From: Escallonia rubra
Lineage: Eukaryota; Streptophyta; Magnoliopsida; Escalloniales; Escalloniaceae
NCBI GenBank assembly: GCA_033065855.1
Contig: JAVXUO010000845.1
Location: 1 to 64,000 of the forward strand
Direction of reading: 5' to 3'
Length of the DNA stretch: 64,000 bases
A program made the translations under genes and the position numbers. A model generated the notes under the pieces. It worked only from the letters and a program-made list of their open reading frames with translations, ran no database searches and was not told the origin of the DNA. Each line of letters opens with the position of its first letter. Positions within the stretch are counted from its first letter, which is position 1. Below, piece by piece: positions 1 to 12,200 of this stretch.

Positions 1-1003
1 TTTTTAATCAACTAATTTACCGGGCTTTTGTTTTTTGTAACATCACGTGCTTGGCATTCCCTAAACTGGTCAAAAGACAATACTTCTCACCCTCATAAAC
101 ACCACTAATTCTAATAACCAAGCATACACACGTAGACAACATACATTATTGTGAGAACCGGAAAGGGCCAAGTGAGTGACAAGACAAGTCACTGGCCACT
201 TACATCCTGCATGTGTTTGTTGGTAGTCCAGGGCCTTTCCAGTGAAATATTACATCAACCACGTTACTTTGTCTAAAGTAATCTCCAATCTCATTTTTCT
301 CATTTGTACTTTAGCATTTAAAGGTTCTCAAGGCTGTCAAATAGGTTATTTGTCGTTGGGAAATTTGTGTTCAAGCAGCTGATTTAATTAGTTGGACGGT
401 GTCTTAAATCAGCGAGAAGCAAATAGGCACAAGCATGATCTATTACCAGAATATGAGCATCTACTCACCCATAACTTCTTACGTTGTGGTATTCTAAGGC
501 TTTTCCAGCGAAGCAATTACATAATTCTTGCGCTTTTGCATTTAGTGAAAGACCGATTATGGGTTTCATATGTACTTTAGCTACATAATTTTAAAACTTG
601 ACATAGAGTTATTAGTTGGGTCAAAAGTTTATTTTGAATCAACTAATCTCACAAAGTTCTTTTTTTTTTTTTTGTTGCTGTAACGTCACGTGCCTGGCAT
701 GTCCTAAACCACTAAAAAGACAAGCTTAGGTACTTCCAAACTAGGCACGCCATATCAATCTGACGAGCAACAACTACGCTTTGATTTTGCTATAGTTGTA
801 GACTTTTCACGGTGAATTGTCCTTCAATCTGTTCTTAACAGTTCAGGGATTGATGAAGCTCTTAATGAGCTATTATCCTTTCAACAACTAACATATCTGC
901 AAGTCCTTTTCATCAACTACTTTAACGAAACTTGCAGTGACTTGTGGCATCTCAAGCTTATTTTAACACGGAGCATTTATTGAAGTGGACCCTTGTCAAG
1001 CAT
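1..1003. repeat. Gene-poor stretch with a diverged direct repeat
   Basis: No convincing gene is seen here. About 85 bases at 1-85 recur in direct orientation at roughly 636-722: both begin with TCAACTAAT, run through a T-rich tract, then share GTAAC(A/G)TCACGTGC, TGGCAT and AAAAGACAA. Both copies keep a CACGTG (G-box) hexamer. The copies are clearly diverged, so the duplication is old. What it belongs to is unknown. Confidence 0.5.
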
Positions 1004-1010
1004 TATATAA
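1004..1010 (+). promoter_or_regulatory. Putative TATA box of the small gene at 1079
   Basis: TATATAA lies about 70 bases upstream of the ATG at 1079, a normal distance for a plant TATA box with a short 5' leader. It is the only good TATA motif just ahead of this open frame. Confidence 0.45.
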
Positions 1011-1078
1011 GTATGTGTAGTGGATGAAGGGCAAAGGGCATTGAGTGCTATAATCTTTGTTGTGTAAGAACTCTGGAA

Positions 1079-1510
1079 ATGTCATATACTCCACGAGACA
1101 TTTTTGAAGCAATGGGTCGTTACTGGGCGGGCGAAGATGAATTTTACTATTCGTTGCGTCCAAGTTTGCGTTACTCATCACGATATGTTAATACATTACA
1201 TGCAGAATGGTCTTATCGATTGAATGAATATGAGGTCCTCGTAGCTGATTCACGACGCATGAATATACCCGTACCTCGGCAAAAAGCAATCAACATGCCT
1301 CGGAATACACATATGGAGCTTGAAAGGGCACTTCATCGTATACGTGAAGAAAACAATAGAATGAAGGTTCGTCAAAGTAGGCATAACCTACGTCGTATGG
1401 CACGTGATGCACATGCAGATGGCAACAACAATGAAGCACAAGTATACTGGAACATGAGCTTTGAACCTGGATCTGTTTCTGATTCTCCAATGTCAGATGA
1501 AGATGACTGA
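1079..1510 (+). CDS. Small uncharacterised protein (143 aa)
   Basis: Unrecognised. The frame encodes 143 residues with no signal peptide or membrane segment. The N-terminal half is aromatic-rich, with several Tyr and Trp residues. The middle (about residues 80-115) is Arg/Glu-rich and likely a helix, for example ALHRIREENNRMKVRQSRHN. The last ~15 residues are acidic and Ser-rich, ending PMSDEDD. A TATA motif sits ~70 bp upstream and an AATAAA at 1586, so it reads like a complete one-exon gene rather than a chance frame. It lies on the strand opposite the MULE transposase and PMD genes further right; it could be an accessory ORF of that or a neighbouring element, but no sequence feature shows this. 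A short duplicate of its 3' end (TCAGATGAAGATGACT) recurs at about 1618. Confidence 0.5.
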   Translation: MSYTPRDIFEAMGRYWAGEDEFYYSLRPSLRYSSRYVNTLHAEWSYRLNEYEVLVADSRRMNIPVPRQKAINMPRNTHMELERALHRIREENNRMKVRQSRHNLRRMARDAHADGNNNEAQVYWNMSFEPGSVSDSPMSDEDD

Positions 1511-1585
1511 ATATGGTCAGTATTGAGACTAACCTGTTTATCAGCGTGGTCATGTCAACAATGTTGCTTCTTTGTAATTTACTGG

Positions 1586-1591
1586 AATAAA
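1586..1591 (+). terminator. Putative polyadenylation signal AATAAA
   Basis: AATAAA occurs 76 bases after the stop of the 143-aa frame, followed by T-rich sequence. It fits a plant 3' end for that gene. Confidence 0.35.
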
Positions 1592-1738
1592 ATTTATATG
1601 TTGTATTTCCTTATGTTCAGATGAAGATGACTATAAATGATTAATGGTCAACAATGCACATCATTAATGTGAACATGGCTGAGTACACTAGACCATCTAC
1701 ATGGTCACAAATTGCAGTGAGCCTATATTGTTTGACAT

Positions 1739-1778
1739 GTCGAAATCCTAATTTAATCACTAAAATTAGGATTTCGAC
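1739..1778. repeat. Perfect 16-bp stem, 8-nt loop hairpin
   Basis: GTCGAAATCCTAATTT at 1739-1754 is followed by the loop AATCACTA and then by its exact reverse complement at 1763-1778. The stem is too short for a typical miRNA precursor. It may be the remnant of a small inverted-repeat element. Confidence 0.7.
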
Positions 1779-1899
1779 CGTGAGCCTCCTATATACTAGT
1801 CACAAGCCTTTTCAGTCGTTGCAGTGCAAGACCATTAAACCCATGTCCATTTTTACTTTCTCAAACTGCTTGGTTGTGGAAAGTTGATAAGCCTCTAAG

Positions 1900-4430
1900 C
1901 CTATAAAGTTTTCAAGAAAAAACGGTTATCTTGAAAACATGTTTAAGAACCACGATTTAAAATATCAAGTTAAATCGTCCTTCCTAAAAAATGCCTTTCT
2001 TGAAAAGCGATTTATACTATTGGACCTTTGTTTTCATTTCAACAAAGAAGTGATGGTTGTAAACAACGACATGAAGCGAAAAAGCCTTTCATAAAAAACA
2101 TTTCAGTCGAATTCTAAAACTGTGATGAACCAAAAACGTGGTTGCAAACCACGACTTGAGGGAAAACATGTTTCCCAATATATGTTTTAAAAGAAATCGT
2201 GGTTGAACACCATGATTTATAAGAAATCGTGGTTCAAAACCACGATTTAACGGATAACGTGTTTGAACATAACACGTTATAGTTTACTGTTACTGGTTGA
2301 ACCGAAAACGTGTTTCGTAACCATGTTTTCCCGAACCACGTTTTCTGGGCTTCAACGTGTGAAAACTTGTCCAGTGAACACGTTTTTTGTTCCAAATGTG
2401 TTCACTGGAAGCTTGGTCTTCACTGCAACAAAAATCGTTGTTGGAAACCACAACTTCCATTGGAAAAATGCCTTTTGTAACGACGATTTCTGTTAAAAAC
2501 GTTGTGCAATTTCATTTGAATCTTGGTTTTTACTTCAATTAAAATTGTGGTTGAAAACCATGGCTTCCATGGAAATCGCTTTTTTTAACAATGATTTCTC
2601 ATAAATGCGTTGTGCAATTTCAATTGAAGCTTGGTTTTCATTTGAACAAAACCCGTGGTTGCAAACCACGGCTTCTATGGGCAAAGGGGTGCTTGTGTGG
2701 CTCCTCAAAATAACATACTGAGTGCGCTCACTTAGTGATGTCAGCGTGTGTGTTTCTCTCCCATGGGAAGGTGTTCATTGTCCGAGAGTGTTTCTTTCTC
2801 TCCTTCTCAGAGTACAACTGGTTCTCCACAATGTTCTATCCTCTTGATTTCATATTTCTGTTCTTGGTCGTGTAGCATGATCTTGCTCTGGTTAGTGGGT
2901 CTCTTTTCAGATTTAAAGAAATATTATTTTCACCAAAATAACATACTGCCATTCAGATTTTAAGAAGTGCAATTTTTGCCATTATGCTTTTTCCTATTCT
3001 CTATGTTTTTGGGTTTAAAGAATGTGAGTTCTTCGCACTTATGGTGCATTGGGTGTAAGTCATGTTTTAGGTATATGCGGCACAGAGGGATTCTTTCTGT
3101 TGAAGAACGAATGTAGATGGTGCAGATGGTAGGGTGATGAAATGCACGCTACTACCACCAATGACCTTTTCTGTGGGTCTTCTCTTATAATGTTTATGCT
3201 ACTTCAAAGAAAATCGTGGTTGGAAACCACGACTTCAACTAAAAACGCATTTCATAACCCCGTTTTCCTACAAGCTTGGTTTGCTTCCAAAATTGTGGTT
3301 GCAAAACCCATCAACTAAACACGCGTTCTGTAACCACGCTTTTTCTAAAAAAGACATTTTTGAACCTTGGTTTTCACTTCAACGACAATCGTCGTTGCGA
3401 ACCATGGCTTCACTAAAAACATCTTTGCCAACCACGAAAAAATGTTGAAAATGTGGAGTTGAAGCTTGGTTTTCACTTTGACGAAAATCGGGGTACGAAA
3501 CAACGACTTCGATTAAAATCGTGGTTAAGAACCACGCTTTCAAATGAAAACGTGTTCCTCAAACGCGATTCATTCACACTTGGTTTGATATATAGTCGTG
3601 ATTAGTAACCACGACTTGAAGAGAAGAGCGCATTTAGAAACCGCGATTTCCATTAAAGCGTAATTTATATTATTCAACTTTTGTCGTGCCAAAAGGTCTT
3701 TATTTATTCGGAAGACGCCTTTTAAAAATGCGATTTTTAATTTCCTATCAAAATATATTTTTGTTTCCAATTTTCTCTTTCAATTTTGTTTAAATTAGAC
3801 AAATAAAATGGGAAACATATACAGAAAATGAAAACGCATTTGCAAACCACGTTTTTATGTCAAAAGGCACGGGTTTGAACCGCGATTTCCCAAAAGCTGG
3901 TATATGGGTAAATAAGTTTGAAAATGGAGTAAACAGGTGATTAAGTTTTAAATTAATATTAGTTAGGGAAAAAACTCTATTACTCTGCAAGTACAAAAGA
4001 AACAACTATGATGAATAGTGATAAAAACAGGTTCAATAATATAAATCGCGCTCGAGGAACACGTTTTCAACTGAAATCGTGGTTCTCAACCACGATTTAA
4101 GTGGATGTTGTGGTTTTGTATCCCGACTTTCGTTGAAGTGAAAACCAAGCTTCAACTGATAAGTACCATGTTTTCAACAAAAAGGTGGTTACAAAAAGCT
4201 ACAATCAATGAAAGCCGTGGTTTGCAACCATTATTTTCGTTGAAGTGAAAACCAAGCTTCCAATGAAAACGTACCATGTTTTCAACAGAAAGCGTGGTTA
4301 CAAAAGGCATTTTCAGTTGAAGCCGTGGTTTGCAAACACAATTTTCGTTGAAGTGAAAACCAAGCTTCAGCAGAAATCGTTCTTACAAAACGATTGTGCC
4401 TTGCAACTGCAATTTTACAGCACGAATGCT
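1900..4430. repeat. Degenerate CGTGGTT/AACCACG repeat field, probable MULE subterminal repeats
   Basis: About 2.5 kb is built from variants of a unit of roughly 108 bp. It contains the inverted words CGTGGTT and AACCACG and the 20-mer GAAGCTTGGTTTTCACTTCA. In the forward direction the 20-mer or a close variant begins at about 2409, 2518, 2626, 3362 and 3462. In the reverse direction it appears at about 4132, 4239 and 4347, with ~108-bp spacing in both arms. Part of the block (3785-3990: AACCGCGATTTCC, GTAAATAAGT, AGGGAAAAAACTC) matches 19215-19392 in the same orientation. Opposed tandem repeats next to a MULE are consistent with long, repeat-built termini. No gene is seen; short open frames here are by-products of the repeats. 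Confidence 0.65.
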
Positions 4431-4912
4431 GCATTGTGGTTAGAGGAACTTGTTGCCGAACTTGTACACCCTGTGGCCTCTTCTGCAAACTTGACAATCA
4501 AAACATTTTCCGCTCCTAATGCCATCTGGAGGTGAGTTTTAGTTGCGTTGAGATATGGGCACTGAAGTGGCAGAAACATAATAGGTACGATGTAATAAGT
4601 TTTTTGAATGGACACAGAATGACCACCATACTTGCTATTTATTATAAGTAAAAAAAAAACAATATTACGTTCACAAACGAATACCAAAGCACATCAAACT
4701 TTCTTATGTTGCTTTGAAAGGTGGAAATTTAAATCGTGTCGCATAAGAACATGGCATTAAGTCCAAAATCGCGGCACGCACTTTGTGGCGGTCCCGCTGC
4801 CTCTAAAATTACTCACCTGTCCGTTTACCATAATTATGTGTGAATTTGCTCTTTGACAATAACATGCTACTTAGTTCTGATTGTTATTCTTAGCTATTTT
4901 GTTAGACAACAG
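4431..4912. other. Intergenic, no feature recognised
   Basis: A-rich non-coding DNA between the degenerate repeat field and the 22-bp satellite. No gene, RNA gene or clear repeat was seen. Confidence 0.5.
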
Positions 4913-5705
4913 AGAATGTACAAATTCTCGTAAGAGAATGTACAAATTCTCGTAAGAGAATGTACAAATTCTCGTAAGAGAATGTACAAATTCTCGTAAG
5001 AGAGTGTATCTCATTCTCCTAAGAGAATATCTCAGTTTGCAGAAGCCTAAATTCTGGAAGTTCAACAAATCTCTCTTTCACCCACCACACATTCAAATAT
5101 ATATCTCTCTCTCTCTCTCTCTCTCTCAACCCCCCCCCCCAACACACTTCTTATAAAGAATGTACAAATTCTCGTAAGAGAATGTAAAAATTCTCGTAAG
5201 AGAATGTACAAATTCTCGTAAGAGAATGTACAAATTCTCGTAAGAGAATGTACAAATTCTCGTAAGAGAATGTACAAATTCTCGTAAGAGAATGTACAAA
5301 TTCTCGTAAGAGAATGTACAAATTCTCGTAAGAGAATGTACAAATTCTCGTAAGAGAATGTACAAATTCTCGTAAGAGAATGTACAATTTCTGATAAGAG
5401 AATGTACAAATTATCGTAAGAGAGTGTATCTCATTCTCCTAAGAGAATATCTCAGTTTCTTGCAGGAGCCTAAATTCTAGAAGTGCAACAAATCTCTCTT
5501 TCACCCACCACACATTCAAACACACACAACCCCCCCTCCCCCGAACACACTTCTTATAGAGAATGTACAATTTCTGATAAGAGAATGTACAAATTATTGT
5601 AAGAGAGTGTATCTCATTCTCCTAATAGAATATCTCAGTTTCTTGCAGGAGCCTAAATTCATTTAGCGCAACAAATCTCTCTTTCACCCACCAAACATTC
5701 AAATA

Positions 5706-5740
<35 letters not shown>

Positions 5741-5895
5741 TACAACCCCCCCCCCCCCAACACACTTCTCATAGAGAATGTACAAATTCTCGTAAGAGAA
5801 TGTACAGTTTCTGATAAGAGAATGTAAAAATTATCATAAGAGAGTGTACGATTTCTCGTAAGAGAATATCTCAGTTTCTTACAGGAGCCTAAAAC
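4913..5895. repeat. 22-bp hairpin-forming tandem array in a higher-order duplication
   Basis: The 22-bp unit contains GAGAAT, six bases (GTACAA), its complement ATTCTC, then CGTAA, so every unit can fold on itself. Four units lie at 4913-5006, about eleven near-identical ones at 5157-5400, and one or two degenerate ones in each later block. The arrays are separated by a spacer block present three times and partly a fourth (starting about 5000, 5420, 5602 and 5838). It reads GAGTGTATCTCATTCTCCT, then AGGAGCCTAAATTC, then CTCTCTTTCACCCACCA, then CT/CA microsatellites, a C-run and AACACACTTCT. Open frames across it are periodic artefacts, since 3 x 22 bp gives a 22-codon repeat. Confidence 0.85.
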
Positions 5896-6256
5896 ATTGG
5901 CAATCGGCATTATTTCCATTATATTATATTTTTGTTGAATTACTAGCTCACGTGCTAATCACGTGATTCTTACTCATCCACTTTAAAAATATATATAGCG
6001 TACTTCTAGCTCTATATACATTCAATTGAGTATTATGAGTGCAAACCACGACACATTTAACATGTATCATAGTACAAATTTAAACTAAGTGCTATATTCC
6101 ATTGCCACTTCAAAGAGTAAACAATGACATACCATTTCCATACCATCCACAAAAATGTTGAACGATTATCGTACATATTTTCAAAACATAAGAAGTAACC
6201 ATGTTGACTTGTTCAAGCTTAATGTACAAATTTCATAAGTGTGCTAATCTGCGAAG
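5896..6256. other. 3' flank of the PMD gene
   Basis: AT-rich sequence downstream (minus strand) of the PMD stop codon. It probably contains that gene's 3' UTR, but no clear polyadenylation signal was identified. CACGTG-like words occur at 5949-5965. Confidence 0.4.
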
Positions 6257-9200
6257 CTAAGTTCCGCATGGTGCTCGTACTCCTTTCTTTGACCTTGGAG
6301 GATTCCTCTTGGCATAAGTCTTCAGTTTAGGGCGCTTTGTAGGATGCTCTATCACAACATGTTGTGATCCAGACGTGGGGAGAGGCTCCTCTGTAACCTG
6401 TGAAACTGTATCTCCTATAGGTAAAGATGTGTGGACATGAGGTGCTCTACGATGATAACGATGTCGACTTCTTCGACCTCGTGGAATGACATCGAATAAA
6501 TGGTTCGAATTGCATCCTCCTCTACCTCTGTGATACGGAACCGACACATGTGCCTCTTTCTCAATAGGTTCCAACTGTTCTTGTATAATCTCATAAGAGG
6601 CAAACAGTTCATTAGATTTGGTAGGGGTAGGACAAGGTCTGTCTATGACTATACTTTCCATCTCAGATTCACGAAGCAGTGGTGATGGCAAGCATTGTGC
6701 AGCTGCTACAAATGAAGTTGATGGAGGGGCATTTGATTCTGGTATACAAGGCCTTGGTGATCTCTCAAATGTGGAAGATGACGGTCCGTGAGAGACCGGA
6801 CTTCTGATTGTGGAATGGGATGTCAAAGGCACTTGCTCTACAGCTGCTAAATGTGATGGTAATGATAAGGCATGTGGTTGTTCTTGAGAGTTAAAAGTGG
6901 TGCTCACTGTCGCACTCTCTATATTCGGTTCATGTGGTGGTTGTGCCTCAACAGTGCAATGGGATGGTGAAGACGGAATCTGCACATGAGGTTGGACCGA
7001 TGGGGCTACTAATGATGTTGACGCAGTATTTGGTCCTGGTGTACCTATCGGTGCCACATTGATCGGCTCCACGGTCGATCTTGGTCCCTGACGACGTGCA
7101 CGTCGTGGTCGTGGTGGTGGTCGTGGCGGTGTAATTACCTGTGTGAGGTCCTGGATTTGTGGCTCGGGTAATGCATCAGCTGAGAGTCTTTCAGCCTCAC
7201 CAATTGCCGACAATGCTTCTCGACATACAAACTTAACACTTGCAAGGGTTTCAATGGCTGCATTAGGGTAAGTAGTATCAGCTAAGTGGTATATGCGTTT
7301 GATTTGTTGCGCCTGCAAAATAAGCAAATGTGCGTAATACAAAGTTATTAGTATGACAACCCAACTAATAAATACAAGTGATATATAAGAGTAAGAAACA
7401 AATTCATTCTAGACTCATATAGACAGACATGAAGCAAAAACTACGCAATGCCCTGCAATTTCACTCTACATAGGCCAATAAAAAGCAACCACATAGAAGG
7501 ACAAGGAAAACCCTCATTAAGGAAAATCAGCAACCGTAAAAAATGTCAAGGGAAATTTAAACAGGAACTTGAGATCACAATCCAAAGCCAGGACATTATT
7601 GTTAACAGAAGCAGGACCCTTGGTTGTTCTGTTTTCTATCGAAACACAAGGGACAGTGTCTTGGTTCTTCTAAAGTGAAAAAACAAAGTGGACCTTCCAG
7701 GTGGATCACCTGGAAAATACCAACTGGGAACCCTTACAAAGTCCCTGCCAATTTCTTGTTTCCATCTCCAGATGCCATTATGTAGTGATTTCATTCATAA
7801 ACCTTCAGATATGGAAAAATGTCTTGCAGGGGGGTTGCTTCCCCCCACCCACCAACCCAGCACACAATAACATAGTTCTGAATATACCATAGAATACATT
7901 AAAATTTACAGCATTATATTCAGTTGAGCAAATATCCTAATTAAAATTATGAAGCAAATTCTCGTTTTTCCCTAATGAAATAATCTGTAAGAAAAGAAAG
8001 GGTTATAAAGCCTTCACAAATTTTCTGCCTGTGTGTCCTATGTACCAGCTTTGTACTTGATAGAAACACATGTTGACACTTCTAATCCTACTGATATTAT
8101 GCTCAACAACACAACAACCATCAAATGTTACAGCACCTGCAAAATACCAACTATGAACCCTTACAAATTCCCTGCCAGTTTCTTCTTTTCATCTCCAAAT
8201 GCCATTTTGTAGTGAGTTCATGTCCTAAAGTTTCAAATATGCAGAAATTTCAACCCCACCTAGATTAAACCCCCCCCCCCACCTCCCCCAAACACACACA
8301 TCATAGTTCTGATTATACTGTGGAATACATCAAAATTTCAGGCATTATATTCAGTTTAGCAAATAGACTAACTATAATTCCAGGCAAGTTCTCTATTCCC
8401 TAATGAAATAACTTGTAAACAAAGAAAGAAATATAAGGAATCTAAATTTTTGCTTGTGTGTCATATTTTCTATCCCTGCACTTGTTAGTTTCTATCAAGT
8501 GCAGAGCTCACAGAAAATAGGACATGCCAGGACATTATTGTTAACAAAAGCAGGACCCTTGGTTGTTCTGTTTTCTATCGAAACATAAGGGACAGTGTCT
8601 TGGTTCTTCTAAAGGTGAAAAAAAAAATGGACCTTCCAGGTGGATCACCTGGAAAATACCATCTGGGAACCCTTACAAAGTCCCTGCCAATTTCTTGTTT
8701 CCATCTCCAGATGCCATTATGTAGTGATTTCATTCATAAACCTTCAGATATGGAAAAATGTCTTGCAGGGGGGTTGCTTCCCCCCACCCACCAACCCAGC
8801 ACACAATAACATAGTTCTGAATATACCATAGAATACATTAAAATTTACAGCATTATATTCAGTTGAGCAAATATCCTAATTAAAATTATGAAGCAAATTC
8901 TCGTTTTTCCCTAATGAAATAATCTGTAAGAAAAGAAAGGGTTATAAAGCCTTCACAAATTTTCTGCCTGTGTGTCCTATGTACCAGCTTTGTACTTGAT
9001 AGAAACACATGTTGACACTTCTAATCCTGCTGATATTATGCTCAACAACACGACAACCATCAAATGTTACAGCACCTGCAAAATACCAACTATGAACCCT
9101 TACAAAGTCCCTGCCAGTTTCTTCTTTTCATCTCCAAATGCCATTTTGTAGTGAGTTCATGTCCTAAAGTTTCAAATATGCAGAAATTTCAACCCCACCT

Positions 9201-12200
9201 AGATTAAACCCCCCCCCCCCCCCGCCCCCCCAAAACACACACATCATAGTTCTGATTATACTGTGGAATACATCAAAATTTCAGGCATTATATTCAGTTT
9301 AGCAAATAGACTAACTATAATTCCAGGCAAGTTCTCTATTCCCTAATGAAATAACTTGTAAACAAAGAAAGAAATATAAGGAATCTAAATTTTTGCTTGT
9401 GTGTCATATTTTCTATCCCTGCACTTGTTAGTTTCTATCAAGTGCAGAGCTCACAGAAAATAGGACATGCCAGGACATTATTGTTAACAAAAGTAGGACC
9501 CTTGGTTGTTCTGTTTTCTATCGAAACACAAGGGACAGTGTCTTGGTTCTTCTAAAGTGAAAAAGAAAATGGACCTTCCAGGTGGATCACCTGGAAAATA
9601 CCATCTGGGAACCCTTACAAAGTCCCTGCCAATTTCTTGTTTCCATCTCCAGATGCCATTATGTAGTGATTTCATTCATAAACCTTCAGATATGGAAAAA
9701 TGTCTTGCAGGGGGGTTGCTTCCCCCCACCCACCAACCCAGCACACAATAACATAGTTCTGAATATACCATAGAATACATTAAAATTTACAGCATTATAT
9801 TCAGTTGAGCAAATATCCTAATTAAAATTCCAAAGCAAATTCTCGTTTTTCCCTAATGAAATAATCTGTAAGAAAAGAAAGGGTTATAAAGCCTTCACAA
9901 ATTTTCTGCCTGTGTGTCCTATGTACCAGCTTTGTACTTGATAGAAACACATGTTGACACTTCTAATCCTGCTGATATTATGCTCAACAACATGACAACC
10001 ATCAAATGTTACAGCACCTGCAAAATACCAACTATGAACCCTTACAAAGACCCTGCCAGTTTCTTCTTTTCATCTCCAAATGCCATTTTGTAGTGAGTTC
10101 ATGTCCTAAAGTTTCAAATATGCAGAAATTTCAACCCCACCTAGATTAAACCCCCCCCCCCCCACCTCCCCCAAAAACACACATCATAGTTCTGATTATA
10201 CTGTGGAATACATCAAAATTTCAGGCATTATATTCAGTTTAGCAAATAGACTAACTATAATAGGAGGCAAAGTTCTCTATTCCCTAATGAAATAACTGGT
10301 AAACAAAGAAAGAAATATAAGGAATCTAAATTTTTGCTTGTGTGTCATATTTTCTATCCCTGCACTTGTTAGTTTCTATCAAGTGCAGAGCTCACAGAAA
10401 ATAGGACATGCCTCAATTTCCAACCCCACCTAAAGGAAGCATCCCCGGAGCATCCCAACCCACCTAAAGGAAACATGGTTTGAATATTAACATGGCTCAG
10501 TTTTCAGCTGCCCAAACAACATCCCAAATACCTTTTTATTTTAAGAGTGGGATATTTGCTTTGCACTTCATCATTTAGGACCCCTATATGACAGATATGG
10601 CAATTATAAGCTCAATAGTAAACCAAGATCCCTGAGCATTACTAATAGTAGTAGTCAGAATGGTCGCTGTATATAGAAAAATATATAGATATTTGGTGGC
10701 GTTTAAATTAAAGAAGGCCTAAGATGCATACCAACATCTCAACAGTAGCATGACCTCCTTGGTATCCAAATGGTCTACTTTGCACTGGTTTGCCAACCAA
10801 CAAGCGGGTGATCGAGCGGTACCACAGCATGTACTGACTAGAGTATCCTACCTCAACATACTCTCCTGCATCCTCTCTAGCGTAGATAGACTCTGCACGA
10901 GTATTCCACATGTCAACGTAGATACGATGTTTCAGCTCCCAGTCAGTGTCCGGGTGGCCCCGACGGTCAATTCTATGAAGGACCTCACCACCACTGTCAC
11001 AATCACGGGGGATCACTCGACTCAAGTTGTATTGCGGGCAAACACGATCAGGGAAATGCCACTCCACTCTTTCAAAACAGATAAGCGGTGATCGAGTCAT
11101 CCAAATATGCCTTCCAGTTAAGCAGTACTCTGGCAGTGAAGCTAAATCATAAGGTTGCCATATGAACTGCAGGTGTAAAAGGCATACGATTTAAAATAAC
11201 GTCACAACAGTACAGCTATATACTTATGTGACACATGTAAACACTTAAGCACAAACCTCTGATGATTTTAAGTTGTCCAGCTGATCCCTATATCCTCTGA
11301 GACACTGTGATCCTACCTTGTCACTTTCCATTGCTACAAGCCACCTGTTGAAGTTATTTTCAAGTTTGGTTACTAAAATTTTTAGGTTGAAGCTACGAAT
11401 AAAAATATACCATTCCAATAGACTCATGTTATTCTCATAAGTGTGATGAATGTCCCTAATTGCAAAGAGCAAAGATTCCCATGGACAGGAACAAGCACTG
11501 CACTAAGACTATATTCATACACTAAGATTCCTATGGACAGGAACAAGAAGACACTAAGACTATTCCTTATACGAAAACAACCAAATTTGCCTAGTTCACT
11601 TGCTGAAACTGCAATACTAAATGATAGCAGGAGTCATGTTTCATTGCTCAAAGTTCTTTCACTCACGCAGTCCATCCCCATGACAACCATCCAGGCCAAA
11701 CATAATTTTCTGTACAAGCAAGTGCATTATAAGTAAAGTGGTTTCTCTGTAATCCATTTTTACTCAACTGTTGGCTTGTTCTTGTTAACAAGAAATAAAG
11801 GCTTACCTCCTACCCAGAGGGTCCCGAGGCAAAGGCTCGACAGCATTTGGCTGGGGAGGGCCTCCACCAGCAGCAGGTACATCACCGACAATGTTTCCAT
11901 GTTGTATGTCACCAGCAATAGCTTGTGCAGGCTCCTTTACAGAGGGGGCTCTTTCAGGACGCATGTTAGGGAACCTCTCCCATGCCCATAACTATTATAC
12001 ATGTTATTTTATGAAAAGGATCAATGACAGGATACCGTAGATATAGAGAAAGAAGGAGATTATCAAGTTGGCTTAGCGTACCTGCAACATAATCAGGGGT
12101 CCCCCAATCTCATATGCTGAATCCCTGCTTGCTCGACACATCTCACGATACAAGTAAGATAGAGCTGCACTGCCCCAACTACGCCTACTCGCAGCACTAA

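Noticed and set aside
4871..5919. CRISPR-like array and repeat-encoded proteins at the 22-bp repeats
   Set aside because: Units are contiguous without unique spacers, the genome is a plant's, and the open frames are simply the 22-bp period read in three phases.
7448..10000. Repeated ~60-80 codon open frames within PMD intron 5
   Set aside because: They recur with the 940-bp tandem array, show no domain and lie inside an intron bounded by exons that join in frame.
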